Shown here: positions 1-8,513 of the stretch, one piece after another | How the letters are laid out: every line of letters begins with the position of its first letter | Numbering within the stretch: position 1 is the stretch's first letter | Assembly: GCA_964522665.1 (NCBI GenBank) | Contig: CAZFVY010000035.1 | Coordinates: 1 to 58,856, forward strand | DNA: 58,856 nucleotides | DNA from: CAZFVY01 sp964522665 | Lineage (GTDB): Bacteria; Verrucomicrobiota; Verrucomicrobiia; Limisphaerales; CAZFVY01 | Reading direction: 5' to 3' | Notes under the pieces: generated by a model | What the model was told of the DNA's origin: nothing | Seen by the model: the letters and a program-made list of their open reading frames with translations, nothing else | The model's database searches: none | Position numbers and translations under genes: made by a program

Positions 1-132
1 ATGAAATTGCACCGAAAAACCGATTATGTCCACCTATTTCATGAACAGTACACTAATGAAGGCGGCAAGAGCTTCCGATTGTTCCTCGGGCAAATTCTTC
101 AATCTGCGCCGCTTTACGCGCAGTCGGTTTGA
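1..132 (+). pseudogene. Probable N-terminal part of the frameshifted gene at the contig edge
   Basis: Frame 1 starts with ATG at base 1 and gives 43 residues beginning MKLHRKTDYV and ending with a TGA at 130-132. Its composition (Leu, Phe, Gln, Tyr, no arginine runs) is more natural than that of the overlapping frame 2. It probably joins the frame-2 protein near 125-135. Because base 1 is the window edge, the true start may lie outside. The function is unknown. Confidence 0.4.
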
Positions 133-559
133 GGAGCAAAAGGAAGGCGGGGGTGGCCAATTGCCGTATTTTTTCGAAGCGAGCTTAATGGCGTTCCTGC
201 GTGAAGGGGATATTGCGCGTCTCCGTCAGCGAGGTTTTGATGAATTCATAGGCGGTGGCTTCTCTGCAAATCCTTTCGCTGCCCAGATCTTTGAAAAACT
301 TGTCAATAATCCCGGGAAAGCTTGGGTCGCCTTGAGTTGGCGCCAATACCTCGCATGGTTCGCTGCCGCTGAAAATTATCTGTCGAACCCTGAATCGTTG
401 CAATCCGTCAGCAATTGGCTCCGTGAGGCGGAAGAACGATGGAAGCAATTGGAGGATAACGACGTGCTTTTGCAGGAGCCGCGAAATAATGGGGCTTGGA
501 TCCGGCCGTGGCGTCAGGCACTTGGTGACTTCCGAAGGTTTGAGTCGGAATATCGTTGA
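26..559 (+). CDS. Hypothetical protein, probably the frameshifted remainder of a longer gene
   Basis: This is a 177-residue reading frame opening with ATG at 26. The portion from about residue 35 onward reads like a real soluble, mostly helical protein, rich in Trp, Phe, Glu and Arg. The first 34 residues are Ser- and Arg-rich and look unlike the rest. Over that same stretch, frame 1 from base 1 reads as a better protein and stops at 132. The likely picture is one gene that starts at or before base 1 and changes frame near 125-135, by a real mutation or a sequencing error. No family is recognised. An antisense frame at 185-688 is less protein-like. Confidence 0.55.
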   Translation: MSTYFMNSTLMKAARASDCSSGKFFNLRRFTRSRFEEQKEGGGGQLPYFFEASLMAFLREGDIARLRQRGFDEFIGGGFSANPFAAQIFEKLVNNPGKAWVALSWRQYLAWFAAAENYLSNPESLQSVSNWLREAEERWKQLEDNDVLLQEPRNNGAWIRPWRQALGDFRRFESEYR

Positions 560-753
560 TATCGCCGAGATCAAATCATCAACAGTCATATCGTTCGTTA
601 GCTGAAGGGTGGGGAACGTGTGCGCCTTAAACCTTATTGCTGAGCAATTTCTAATGCGCTGAATCAAGCTGCGCCGTGTTCCGCGCAACGATTTCCTACT
701 TTAGTTGTGAAACTTCGTAAAGGATCAGGGACGTTTCCAGCAAGGAAGTCCCG

Positions 754-2652
754 TTAGTTGCCGGCGCGAATGGCTGCAATCACCCTCCACCCGCCGCCCA
801 TCGCTTTGGCGAGCGCCGCGCTCGCGGCGAGGCGTTGGGCGCGGAGTTGGACGACGCTGCGCTCGTGATCCAAGGCGGCGCTTTGGGAGATCGCGACATC
901 CAGGTACGTGACCAGTCCCGCTTTGTATCGATTCTCGGCGATCTCGAGGGTGCGGCGCGCGGCGGTAAGCGCGGATTGCTCGGCTTCCAATTGCGTCGTT
1001 AGCAAACTCTGGGCCGCCAATTGGTCCTCCACTTCCTGAAACGCGGAGAGCACAGTTTGCCGGTAGTTCGCCACGGTTTCGTCATACGCGGCGCGCGCGG
1101 CGGCGAGTTGCGCCTGATTGCGGCCGCCCGTAAAGATGGGTAATTCGAGTGATGGGCCGATCGACCAAAATCGGCTGGGCCAATCGAAGAGCGCGCCGGC
1201 GTTGACGGATTGGAATCCGGCCAGGCCATTGAATTGAATCCGCGGATAGAAGGCGGTGCGGGCGAAACCGACGTCCGCGTTCGCGGCGGCCATGCGCCGT
1301 TCGGCGGCGGCGACATCGGGCCGGCGTTCGAGCAGTTCGCTGGGCAACGAAACGGGGACGGCCGGAATCGCCGTCGGGGCGTTTCCTTCGCGCAGCGCAA
1401 AACCGGTCGCGGCCTGCCCGCACAAAGTGGCGATGGCGTGACGTAATTTCGCGCGCTCCAAATCAACGGCGGGAACCTGCGCCTGGGTCGTTTTCAATTG
1501 GGTTTCCGCCTGCGCGACGTCGAACTCGGTCGCGACGCCCCCCGCGCGGCGATTGCGCGTCAAGGTCAGTGAGCGGGTGTAGGCATCGACAGTGCGCTCG
1601 ATGAGGTCATATTCGGCGTCGAGCGCGCGGAGGGTGAAGTAATCGGTGGCCAATTCGGCCTGCGCGGCTAAGCGCGCCGCTGCGAGGTCGTCACCGCCGG
1701 CGTCGAGTCTGGCCCGCGCGGCCTCGACTTGTTTGCGGATGCGCCCCCAGAGATCGGCCTCCCAGGAGGCGTCGAGCGGAACCGTAATGGCATGATAATT
1801 GTAGCCGGTCCCGATCGGTTGCCCGCGATCGACCACGCCGGCGCTGCTGCGAACGCGCGCGTAGCTCGGCGTGGCGCTCAACTGTGGGAAAAGATCGGAA
1901 CGGGCGACGTTAACCAGCGCCCGCGCCTGTTCGAAGCGGGCCAGCGCGGCGGCCAATTCCTGGTTGCCGGAATTCAAAAGGGTTTCGAGGCGATCAAGCT
2001 CGGCGTCGCCAAATACTTCCCACCAGGGGCCGCGCGGCAAATCGGCGGCCGGGGCCGCCGGCTTCCAGTTTACGCCGTTGGTCTCGGTCGCGCGGGCCGA
2101 GAAAGTCGCGGGAAGCGCGTTGGTCCCAAGCGCGGTGGCGCGGTGATATTCCGGCCCGACGGCGCAGCCGCTCAAAAGCGCGAACGCAAGCGCTGAGAAG
2201 GCCGCAATTGTGGCTGTGCCGCGCGCGGCAAGGTCGTTGAGAACTGAGGACGCAGATGATCGTAGTGCGGAACGGATGCAAGCGAGCCTGCTCGGCGCGG
2301 TGGCGCCGACGCCTAGGTTGGTTGCGGATTCGGCGCCGACTTGCCGGGGAGGCGCCGCTGCGGGTCGCAGACCCGCGGTCCGGCAGAGCGGGAGCGCGGC
2401 TCTGTGAGCCGTAGCGCGTCCAATCGTGCGGTGAGCTTCGGATTCGCCCGCGATTAGCGAGGGAGGGGCTGCTGCGGGTCGCAGACCCGCGATCCGGCGG
2501 AGTGGGAACGCGGCTCTGTGAGCCGCAGCGCGTTCAATCGGAATGCGGGATGGGCTTTGCAAGGCGGATTCTCCGGTGGATTGCGGGTCGGCCGGCGAGT
2601 GGGGTGGTCGGGTCACCGGGCGGCGTCGAGCGAAGAGTTCGCGGGCGTTCAT
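754..2652 (-). CDS. RND-efflux outer membrane factor (NodT/OprM family lipoprotein) with a long repeat-derived N-terminus
   Basis: This is the outer-membrane exit duct of the tripartite pump. From about residue 163 it follows the OprM/NodT pattern: a lipobox LSGC with Cys163, then AVGPEYHR, then two long-helix repeats (about 210-390 and 410-620) with the usual E-x-Q/A-rich coiled-coil segments. The ATG at 2652 overlaps the stop of the adaptor gene (ATGA), so translation is probably coupled. About 160 residues separate that ATG from the lipobox, where family members have about 10-25. Two copies of a 62-bp intergenic repeat sit in this stretch, spaced 114 bp (38 codons) apart, so the frame is kept. 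No in-frame ATG, GTG or TTG was found close to the signal peptide, so either the long form is made or a rare codon such as ATT is used. Confidence 0.88.
   Translation of the reverse strand: MNARELFARRRPVTRPPHSPADPQSTGESALQSPSRIPIERAAAHRAAFPLRRIAGLRPAAAPPSLIAGESEAHRTIGRATAHRAALPLCRTAGLRPAAAPPRQVGAESATNLGVGATAPSRLACIRSALRSSASSVLNDLAARGTATIAAFSALAFALLSGCAVGPEYHRATALGTNALPATFSARATETNGVNWKPAAPAADLPRGPWWEVFGDAELDRLETLLNSGNQELAAALARFEQARALVNVARSDLFPQLSATPSYARVRSSAGVVDRGQPIGTGYNYHAITVPLDASWEADLWGRIRKQVEAARARLDAGGDDLAAARLAAQAELATDYFTLRALDAEYDLIERTVDAYTRSLTLTRNRRAGGVATEFDVAQAETQLKTTQAQVPAVDLERAKLRHAIATLCGQAATGFALREGNAPTAIPAVPVSLPSELLERRPDVAAAERRMAAANADVGFARTAFYPRIQFNGLAGFQSVNAGALFDWPSRFWSIGPSLELPIFTGGRNQAQLAAARAAYDETVANYRQTVLSAFQEVEDQLAAQSLLTTQLEAEQSALTAARRTLEIAENRYKAGLVTYLDVAISQSAALDHERSVVQLRAQRLAASAALAKAMGGGWRVIAAIRAGN
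2357..2418. repeat. 62-bp GGGTCGCAGACCC/GCTCTGTGAGCC repeat, copy 1, inside the efflux gene
   Basis: This unit and the one 114 bp away are 57 of 62 identical. It has two short palindromes, GCGGGTCGCAGACCCGC and CGGCTCTGTGAGCCG. It is the same family as at about 57.07-57.19 kb. Here it is translated as part of the efflux protein's N-terminus. Confidence 0.85.
2471..2532. repeat. 62-bp GGGTCGCAGACCC/GCTCTGTGAGCC repeat, copy 2
   Basis: The second tandem unit, 57 of 62 bases matching copy 1. The distance of 114 bp equals 38 codons, so the frame of the efflux gene is kept. Confidence 0.85.
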
Positions 2653-3878
2653 GGTTTGGCCGCGGCGGTCGGCGGAGTTTCGGCGACGCGCACGGTGGCG
2701 CCGTCCACGAGTGAGTCGGCCGGGTTAAGGATGACGCGGTCATTAAGATTCACGCCGCTGAGAACTTCCATCGTCGCGCCAAAATCGCGTCCCAGCGAAA
2801 TCCGACGCAACTCGACTTTGCCGTCCGATTTGACGACGCCGACATGCAGACCATCGGCGTTGAAGAGGAGCGTGTTGGACGGCAGCGTGAGCACCGCCGC
2901 GGCGTTCGCCTCGGAAAAGCGGACTTGGGCGAAACTACCCGCCAGGATTTCGCCGCGCGGATTGTCCACCTCGAGTTCGGTCAGGAGCGTGCGTGAGTCG
3001 GCGTTCATCGCGCCCGCGGTGCGGACAACCGTGGCGGGAAAGACGCGGTCGTGGACGTCGGGAACCAGCAGTTCGGCCGGCTGGCCGGGCGCGATGCCGC
3101 CCGCCAAGGCCTGGGGAACCTGCACAAATACCCGCAGTTTTCGGGTCTGGGCGAGATGAAACAATTCGCGGGGGCTGCCGGCGGTGATGAGATCGCCGAA
3201 ATCGGTCCCGCGCATCGTGATTGTGCCGGCGAAGGGCGCCTTGACCAGCGCGAATGAGCGCAGGTCTTCCAGGCGGCTGACGTTGGCCTTGGCGGCGCCG
3301 ACGGTCGCCGATTTCAACTCCAAATCGGCTTGTTTCTCGGCGGCTTCCTGTTCGCTGACGCTGGCGGTTTTGAGCAGCTCGGACCAGCGGCTCGCGGTCG
3401 TTTTGGCCAACGTCAGAGCCGCGTCTGATTCCGCGAGTTGGGCGCGCGCCTGCGCCAATTGTTGATCCAATTCCGGCGTGTCGATTTCCGCCAGGAGTTG
3501 CCCGGCCTCGACGGGGGACCCGATATCGACGAGCCAGCGTTTGAGATAGCCGCTGGCGCGCGCCAGGATTGGCGCCTCGATCGTCGGACGCACTTCGGCC
3601 GGCAGCGCCGGACCGGCGGCCGGTTGACCGCGCACGGGGCTGACGACGCTGACGGTTGGCACGGCCAACTCGCGCGTCTCGGAACGCAGGGCGGCGGCTT
3701 GCCGCAAGCGCGGAACCAATCCTACCACGCCGCCGATAACGATCAGCGCGAGGCAGGCCAAGGCCCAGCGGCCCAGACGGACGGGCGGTGGCTTAGCGGC
3801 GTCCGGCGGGCGGTCGAAGCCGGCGGCGGGGGGTGGCGTATCCATCAAGGGAGCGAGATTACGGTCAAACGATTTCAT
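2649..3878 (-). CDS. RND efflux periplasmic adaptor (HlyD/AcrA-type membrane fusion protein)
   Basis: This protein bridges the inner-membrane pump and the outer-membrane factor. It has 409 residues: a cytoplasmic N-terminus, one membrane segment at about 37-54, a lipoyl-like half near 90-130, an alpha-hairpin of about 70 residues (QLAQARAQLAESDAALTLAK region), the second lipoyl half (ALVKAPFAGTI), then beta-barrel and membrane-proximal domains. The motif V-K-A-P-F-A-G is typical of the family. ATG at 3878 was chosen; a second ATG 11 codons in (3845) is equally possible, since neither has a clear ribosome site. It lies 14 bp after the pump gene and overlaps the outer-membrane factor by 4 bp. 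Confidence 0.92.
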   Translation of the reverse strand: MKSFDRNLAPLMDTPPPAAGFDRPPDAAKPPPVRLGRWALACLALIVIGGVVGLVPRLRQAAALRSETRELAVPTVSVVSPVRGQPAAGPALPAEVRPTIEAPILARASGYLKRWLVDIGSPVEAGQLLAEIDTPELDQQLAQARAQLAESDAALTLAKTTASRWSELLKTASVSEQEAAEKQADLELKSATVGAAKANVSRLEDLRSFALVKAPFAGTITMRGTDFGDLITAGSPRELFHLAQTRKLRVFVQVPQALAGGIAPGQPAELLVPDVHDRVFPATVVRTAGAMNADSRTLLTELEVDNPRGEILAGSFAQVRFSEANAAAVLTLPSNTLLFNADGLHVGVVKSDGKVELRRISLGRDFGATMEVLSGVNLNDRVILNPADSLVDGATVRVAETPPTAAAKP

Positions 3879-3892
3879 GGCACAATGGGAAA

Positions 3893-6800
3893 TCAGGTCG
3901 TCGCGGTGACGGCGCCGAGGGGGGCGTTTTCCGCGGGAGTTGAGGCCGGCGCCGCCAGACGCTTGTGCATCAGGCTGAACACCACGGGCACAAAGAAAAG
4001 GGTGGCGACCGTCGCGAGCGTCAGCCCGCCGATCACGCTCCGCCCAAGCGGGGCGTTCTGTTCGCCGCCTTCACCCAGCGCGAGCGCCATCGGGAACATG
4101 CCGATCACCATCGCGAGCGCGGTCATGAGGACTGGCCGCAACCGGCTGACGCCGGCTTCCCAGGCGGCCGCGAGCGGTTCCATGCCCCGATCCAGGTTGG
4201 TGCGCGCGAAGCTGACGACCAACACTGAGTTGGCGGTGGCGACGCCCAGGCTCATGATGGCGCCCATCAGCGCCGGGATGCTCAGCGAGGTGAACGAAAG
4301 GTAGAGCGCCCAAACCACTCCGGCCAGCGCGCCGGGGAGAGCGGTGATGATGATAAAGGGATCGAGCCAGCTCTGAAAATTGACGACCAGGAGCAGGTAA
4401 ATCAGCGCAATCGCGCCCACCAAGCCGACGCCAAGGCCGATGAAACTCGAGCGCATCGTCTCGGCTTGACCGCGCAGGGTGATGTAGCTGCCGCGCGGAA
4501 GTTCCTTCTCGGCCTGCGTGATGAGCGGTTTGATGTCGCGCAAGACGCCGCCCAAGTCCCGCCCATAGACGCCACCGAATACGTCGATGACCGGCTGCAC
4601 GTTATAGTGTGAGACGACCAACAGCCCGTTGGTGCGGGTGAAGGTGGCGAGGTTGGCGAGCAATTGTCCGTCGCCGCGGCCCGGTCGGCTCGCGCTGACG
4701 GGGATGCCGTTGAGCGCGCCGAGCGAGTCCATTACATACTCCGGCGCGCGAACGTTCACGCTGTATTGGATGCCGGGGCCGGGGTTGAGCCAAAAAACCG
4801 GCTGCACCTGGGCGCTGCCGCTGAGGCTGAGGAGGACGGCGTTGGCCACGTCGCGCTCGGACAAGCCCATGGCGACGGCTTTCGTACGGTCGATGTTGGC
4901 GCGGAGCTTGGGCAGGTCGGCGGGTTGTTGCACGCGGATGTCCACCGCGCCGGCCACCTGCCGAATCCGGTCCGCCAAGCGGGCGGCGACCAGGCGATTC
5001 TTCGCGGTTTCACGGCCGACGATCTGCACGTCGAACGGCGCCGGCAGTCCGAAATTCAGGGTCTGGCTGACGATGTCCGCGGGCAGAAAATAGAACATGG
5101 CGCCGGTGAATTCGCGATTAAGGCGCGCCCGCAGCCGGCGAATGTATTCGGCCGTCGGCCCGTGGCCGGGCTTGAGGGAGACGAGGATGTCGGCGTCGCC
5201 GGGGCCGATCAGGCCGCTGTTGCTGTAGCTGAGGCTGATGCCGGAATTGGGAATGCCGATATTGTCCAGAACGCCCGCCATTTCGTTTTGGGGAATCTCC
5301 TGCCGGATCGCTTCCTCGACGTGATCGACGAACTTCGCCGTTTCCTCGATGCGCGTGCCGCTGCGGGCGCGCAAATGCAGGCGGAATTGGCCCGCGTCCA
5401 CCCGGGGAAAAAAGTCTTCGCCCAATTGAAACGCCAGGAGGGCCGTGCCAACGCAAAAGGCGAGAAAGACGCTGGCGAACACCCAACGATGGCACAGGAT
5501 CGCGCCGAGCAGGTCGCGATAAGAGTCACGAAACCGGCTGAAACCGTTTTCAAACCGTTCCTGGATCGCGACGAACGGACGCGTCCACCCAGTAACCGGT
5601 TTGCCGTTACCGTGTTCGCCGTGGCCGTACATCTGGACCCCGCGATAGAACCACATGACCAAGGTCGGAATGAGCGTCCGGGAGAGGAAGTAGCTGGCCA
5701 ACATCGCGAAGACCACCGCCTCGGCCAGCGGCACGAACAGGTAACGCGCGACGCCCGAGAGGAAAAACATCGGCACGAAGACGATGCAAATGCACAGGGT
5801 CGAGACGAACGCCGGCAGCGCGATTTCCTGGGCGCCGTCGAGAATCGCCTGCGTGAGCGGTTTGCCCGTGGCCATCTGGCGGTGGACGTTTTCCAACTCG
5901 ACCGTCGCGTCGTCCACCAGAATCCCGACCGCGAGCGCCAAGCCGCCGAGCGTCATCAAGTTGATCGTTTCGCCGAGCGCGCTCAGCACGGCCAGGGAAG
6001 CGAGCACGGAGAGGGGAATTGATATGGCAATAATGAACGTGCTGCGCCACGAGCCGATAAATAAAAGGATCATGACCGCCGTCAGGGCGCCGGCGATCAC
6101 GCCTTCGCGGACCACGCCACTGATCGCGGAACGGACGAAGAGCGATTGATCGGCGAATTCTTTGACGTCCAAATCCGGCGGCAAGCCGCGCAAGATCCGG
6201 GGCATCGCATCCTTGACTCCGCGAACGACGTCGAGGGTCGAGGCGGACCCACTCTTGAGCACGGTAAGCAGGGAACCGCGCAGGCCGTCCTGCCGGACGA
6301 TGTTCTGCTGCGGCAAATAGCCGTCCCGCACTTGCGCGACGTCCCGAACATAGATGGTGGCGCCGCGCACGGTCTTGATCGGCAAATCGTTGAGTTCTTC
6401 CAGCGCCTTGGGGCTGGTGTTCAATTCGATATCGAATTCGGTCACGCCGATCTTGGCGGTGCCGCTCGGAAAGATGAGGCTTTGCGCGTTGATGGCGTCC
6501 ACGACCTCTTGCGGCGAAAGGCTTTTCGCTTTGAGCGCGGCCAAGTCCAGGTCCACCGAAACCACGCGCGTCTTGCCGCCGTACGGCCACGGCACCGAAG
6601 CGCCGAGCACGGTGGAAAGGCCGACGCGAATCTGGTTCTGGCTCACGTCGTAAAGCGCTTGTTCCGCCAATTTCTTGCTGCTGATGCTGTATTGGAGGAT
6701 CGGCACGGTCGAGGCGTTGTAGCGAATGACGAGCGGCGGCGTCTGGCCGGGCGGCATCTGGCGCAGGATCGTTTGGGCGACGGCGGTGATCTGGGCCACG

Positions 6801-7114
6801 CCCGCGTCCACGGAGGCGCCCGGCTGCAGAAAGACCTTGATGATGCCGACGCCGTTGTAGGCGGTCGATTCGATGTGCTCGATGTCGTTGACGGTGGCGC
6901 TCAGCGAACGCTCGTGATTGTAAATGATCCGCTGCTCGACCTCCTGGGCGTCAAGGCCGGCGTATTGCCAAATGACGCTGATGACCGGGATGTTGACGGC
7001 CGGGAAAATGTCGATGGGTGTCCGCAGGAAGACAAAAGGCGTCAGTAATAAAAGCAGGAGCGCCGCCACCACGAAGGTGTACGGCCGGCGCAAGGCAAGG
7101 CGAACAATCCACAT
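3893..7114 (-). CDS. RND multidrug-type efflux pump, inner-membrane transporter (HAE1/AcrB superfamily)
   Basis: This proton-driven exporter has 1073 residues, a normal length. It opens with MWIVRLALRRP and the first transmembrane helix, followed by the porter domains, a central helix block around 335-540, and a duplicated second half ending at about 1050. The paired Asp401-Asp402 in transmembrane helix 4 (GILVDDATVE) is the proton-relay site of the family. GxTP- and PPG-type porter motifs are visible (MPPGQTPPLVI). The substrate cannot be read from sequence; it lacks the metal-pump Met pattern, so drugs, bile-like compounds or lipids are more likely. It is the first gene of a three-gene operon and is divergent from a LysR regulator. 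Confidence 0.93.
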   Translation of the reverse strand: MWIVRLALRRPYTFVVAALLLLLLTPFVFLRTPIDIFPAVNIPVISVIWQYAGLDAQEVEQRIIYNHERSLSATVNDIEHIESTAYNGVGIIKVFLQPGASVDAGVAQITAVAQTILRQMPPGQTPPLVIRYNASTVPILQYSISSKKLAEQALYDVSQNQIRVGLSTVLGASVPWPYGGKTRVVSVDLDLAALKAKSLSPQEVVDAINAQSLIFPSGTAKIGVTEFDIELNTSPKALEELNDLPIKTVRGATIYVRDVAQVRDGYLPQQNIVRQDGLRGSLLTVLKSGSASTLDVVRGVKDAMPRILRGLPPDLDVKEFADQSLFVRSAISGVVREGVIAGALTAVMILLFIGSWRSTFIIAISIPLSVLASLAVLSALGETINLMTLGGLALAVGILVDDATVELENVHRQMATGKPLTQAILDGAQEIALPAFVSTLCICIVFVPMFFLSGVARYLFVPLAEAVVFAMLASYFLSRTLIPTLVMWFYRGVQMYGHGEHGNGKPVTGWTRPFVAIQERFENGFSRFRDSYRDLLGAILCHRWVFASVFLAFCVGTALLAFQLGEDFFPRVDAGQFRLHLRARSGTRIEETAKFVDHVEEAIRQEIPQNEMAGVLDNIGIPNSGISLSYSNSGLIGPGDADILVSLKPGHGPTAEYIRRLRARLNREFTGAMFYFLPADIVSQTLNFGLPAPFDVQIVGRETAKNRLVAARLADRIRQVAGAVDIRVQQPADLPKLRANIDRTKAVAMGLSERDVANAVLLSLSGSAQVQPVFWLNPGPGIQYSVNVRAPEYVMDSLGALNGIPVSASRPGRGDGQLLANLATFTRTNGLLVVSHYNVQPVIDVFGGVYGRDLGGVLRDIKPLITQAEKELPRGSYITLRGQAETMRSSFIGLGVGLVGAIALIYLLLVVNFQSWLDPFIIITALPGALAGVVWALYLSFTSLSIPALMGAIMSLGVATANSVLVVSFARTNLDRGMEPLAAAWEAGVSRLRPVLMTALAMVIGMFPMALALGEGGEQNAPLGRSVIGGLTLATVATLFFVPVVFSLMHKRLAAPASTPAENAPLGAVTATT

Positions 7115-7173
7115 ACGCTTTCGATTCTAACGGCTCCGCGCGGTCGCCGGACCGCCGGTCAACCACGCGCTTG

Positions 7174-7187
7174 GAATCACTTGATTC
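7174..7187. promoter_or_regulatory. Possible second operator in the divergent efflux/LysR promoter region
   Basis: GAATCA-CT-TGATTC is a 6-bp inverted repeat with a 2-bp spacer, inside the 161-bp region between the pump start and lysR. LysR regulators commonly use a recognition site near their own gene plus an activation site nearer the target promoter, and this dyad is nearer the pump. It is short, so chance is possible. Confidence 0.3.
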
Positions 7188-7250
7188 AACTTCATCGTGC
7201 CAAGCAATGCCACAGCGCCGGGACCTTGCCTAATACAAGTTTGCTCCCGG

Positions 7251-7273
7251 ATTGATACCCAATTAGTATCAAT
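7251..7273. promoter_or_regulatory. LysR-type operator (ATAC-N7-GTAT box)
   Basis: ATTGATAC and GTATCAAT form a perfect 8-bp inverted repeat around the 7-bp spacer CCAATTA. The core ATAC-N7-GTAT contains the T-N11-A signature (T7256, A7268) of LysR recognition sites. It ends 2 bp before the lysR ATG at 7276 and so covers the place of its ribosome site. This fits autoregulation together with control of the divergent efflux operon. Confidence 0.8.
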
Positions 7274-7275
7274 TC

Positions 7276-8163
7276 ATGGAATTGCGGCATTTGCGTTATT
7301 TCGTGGCGGTCGCGGAGGAGCTGAGTTTTCGCCGCGCGGCCGAAAAACTTCATTTGGCCCAACCGCCGTTGAGCGCGCAGATCAAATCGCTCGAGGCCGA
7401 ACTGGGCGTGCGCCTTTTCGAGCGGACGACCCGTTCGGTCTCGTTAACCCACGCCGGACGGGTCCTGCTGGAAGAGGCACGCCTGGTGTTGGGCGCGTCC
7501 GTTCAGGCGGAGCGGCGGGCGAAAGAGGCGGAACACGGCCTGACCGGGACGTTGCGGGTCGGCATGATCGCGCCCGCCGCGAACGCCTGGCTCGCGGGCG
7601 TCCTGCGAGTCTTTCGGCAACGCTTTCCAGCGGTGCAGTTGTCATTGTTCGACCTAACCAGCCCGGAGCAATTGCGGCGTTTGCGCGCCAACGAACTGGA
7701 CGCCGGTCTGTTGCGGCCGCCGATCGGGTTTCCCGAGCTGGACTACGCCTTCGTTGAGGAATCCCGGCAAGTGCTCGCGCTGCCAGCGGGGCATCGGCTG
7801 GCCAAAAAAACGACCCTTGATTGGCGTGATTTTCACGACGAACAGATGGTGATGATGCACCCCAGCGTCCAGCACGGATACTACGACCCGTTCTTTGCCG
7901 CCTGCACCAAGGCCGGCGCCCGGCCCCGACCGGCGCAGTACGTCAACGATATCCAGACCAAAATGTGGCTGATCTCCGCGGGTTTCGGCCTCGCCCCGAC
8001 GACCGCGACGCTCGCGGAGGTGAAACGTCCGGGTTTGATCTTCCGGCCGCTGCCGCCCGGACTGCCGCCGGTGCATACGGTCCTAGTTTGGCGGCGGAAT
8101 GACGACTCCCCTTCGCTCGCCCACTTTCGCGATTGTTTCCAGGCTTCCAGTCGAAGGCCGTAA
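7276..8163 (+). CDS. LysR-family transcriptional regulator, probable regulator of the divergent efflux operon
   Basis: The protein has 295 residues. The winged helix-turn-helix at about 1-60 starts MELRHLRYFVAVAEELSF and carries the A-A-x-x-L-H-L-A-Q-P-P-L-S helix pattern. The effector-binding domain (about 90-290) resembles the BenM/CatM-like subgroup. ATG at 7276 is the obvious start of the DNA-binding domain. The LysR box just upstream and the divergent RND operon make it the likely local regulator; the inducer is unknown. Confidence 0.92.
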   Translation: MELRHLRYFVAVAEELSFRRAAEKLHLAQPPLSAQIKSLEAELGVRLFERTTRSVSLTHAGRVLLEEARLVLGASVQAERRAKEAEHGLTGTLRVGMIAPAANAWLAGVLRVFRQRFPAVQLSLFDLTSPEQLRRLRANELDAGLLRPPIGFPELDYAFVEESRQVLALPAGHRLAKKTTLDWRDFHDEQMVMMHPSVQHGYYDPFFAACTKAGARPRPAQYVNDIQTKMWLISAGFGLAPTTATLAEVKRPGLIFRPLPPGLPPVHTVLVWRRNDDSPSLAHFRDCFQASSRRP

Positions 8164-8513
8164 GGCGAAACTTGCGGCCAGTGGCGCCGACCGAGACGTG
8201 TTGCTGCGCCCAGCGGAGTCTCCGCCTGACGATTCGCTTAGCGCCCGCCCATCCGTCGCGTCGGGGATTCGGCCGGGGCGCCGCCGCATCTTCCGGCTTT
8301 TCAAGCGGGCGGGAGTGGCCTAGCTTCGGTCGGGTTGGTCAACTGGAAGATTTTCCGGTCACCGTTTTCGCGTGGTATTGAACGCCGGGCGCGCTCGCGC
8401 GTCGAAATGAGCGTAACCGGCCAGCCGTCGAAGTCGAGGCGCTGCTCCGAGACCGGCGGTCGGGCGCCTCAAAAGCGCCGCGACGGGTGTGATGGCCGAT
8501 TAATTTTCAGGTA
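8164..8513. other. Intergenic region without recognised features
   Basis: The 350 bp between lysR and miaB contain only short frames with no family features. A GGCGC...GCGCC mini-hairpin at about 8463-8480 lies before miaB. There is no terminator with a T-run and no recognisable RNA. Confidence 0.4.

Noticed and set aside
185..688. 167-residue minus-strand frame near the left edge
   Set aside because: Arg/Ser/Thr-rich and less protein-like than the plus-strand frame over the same bases, though not impossible.
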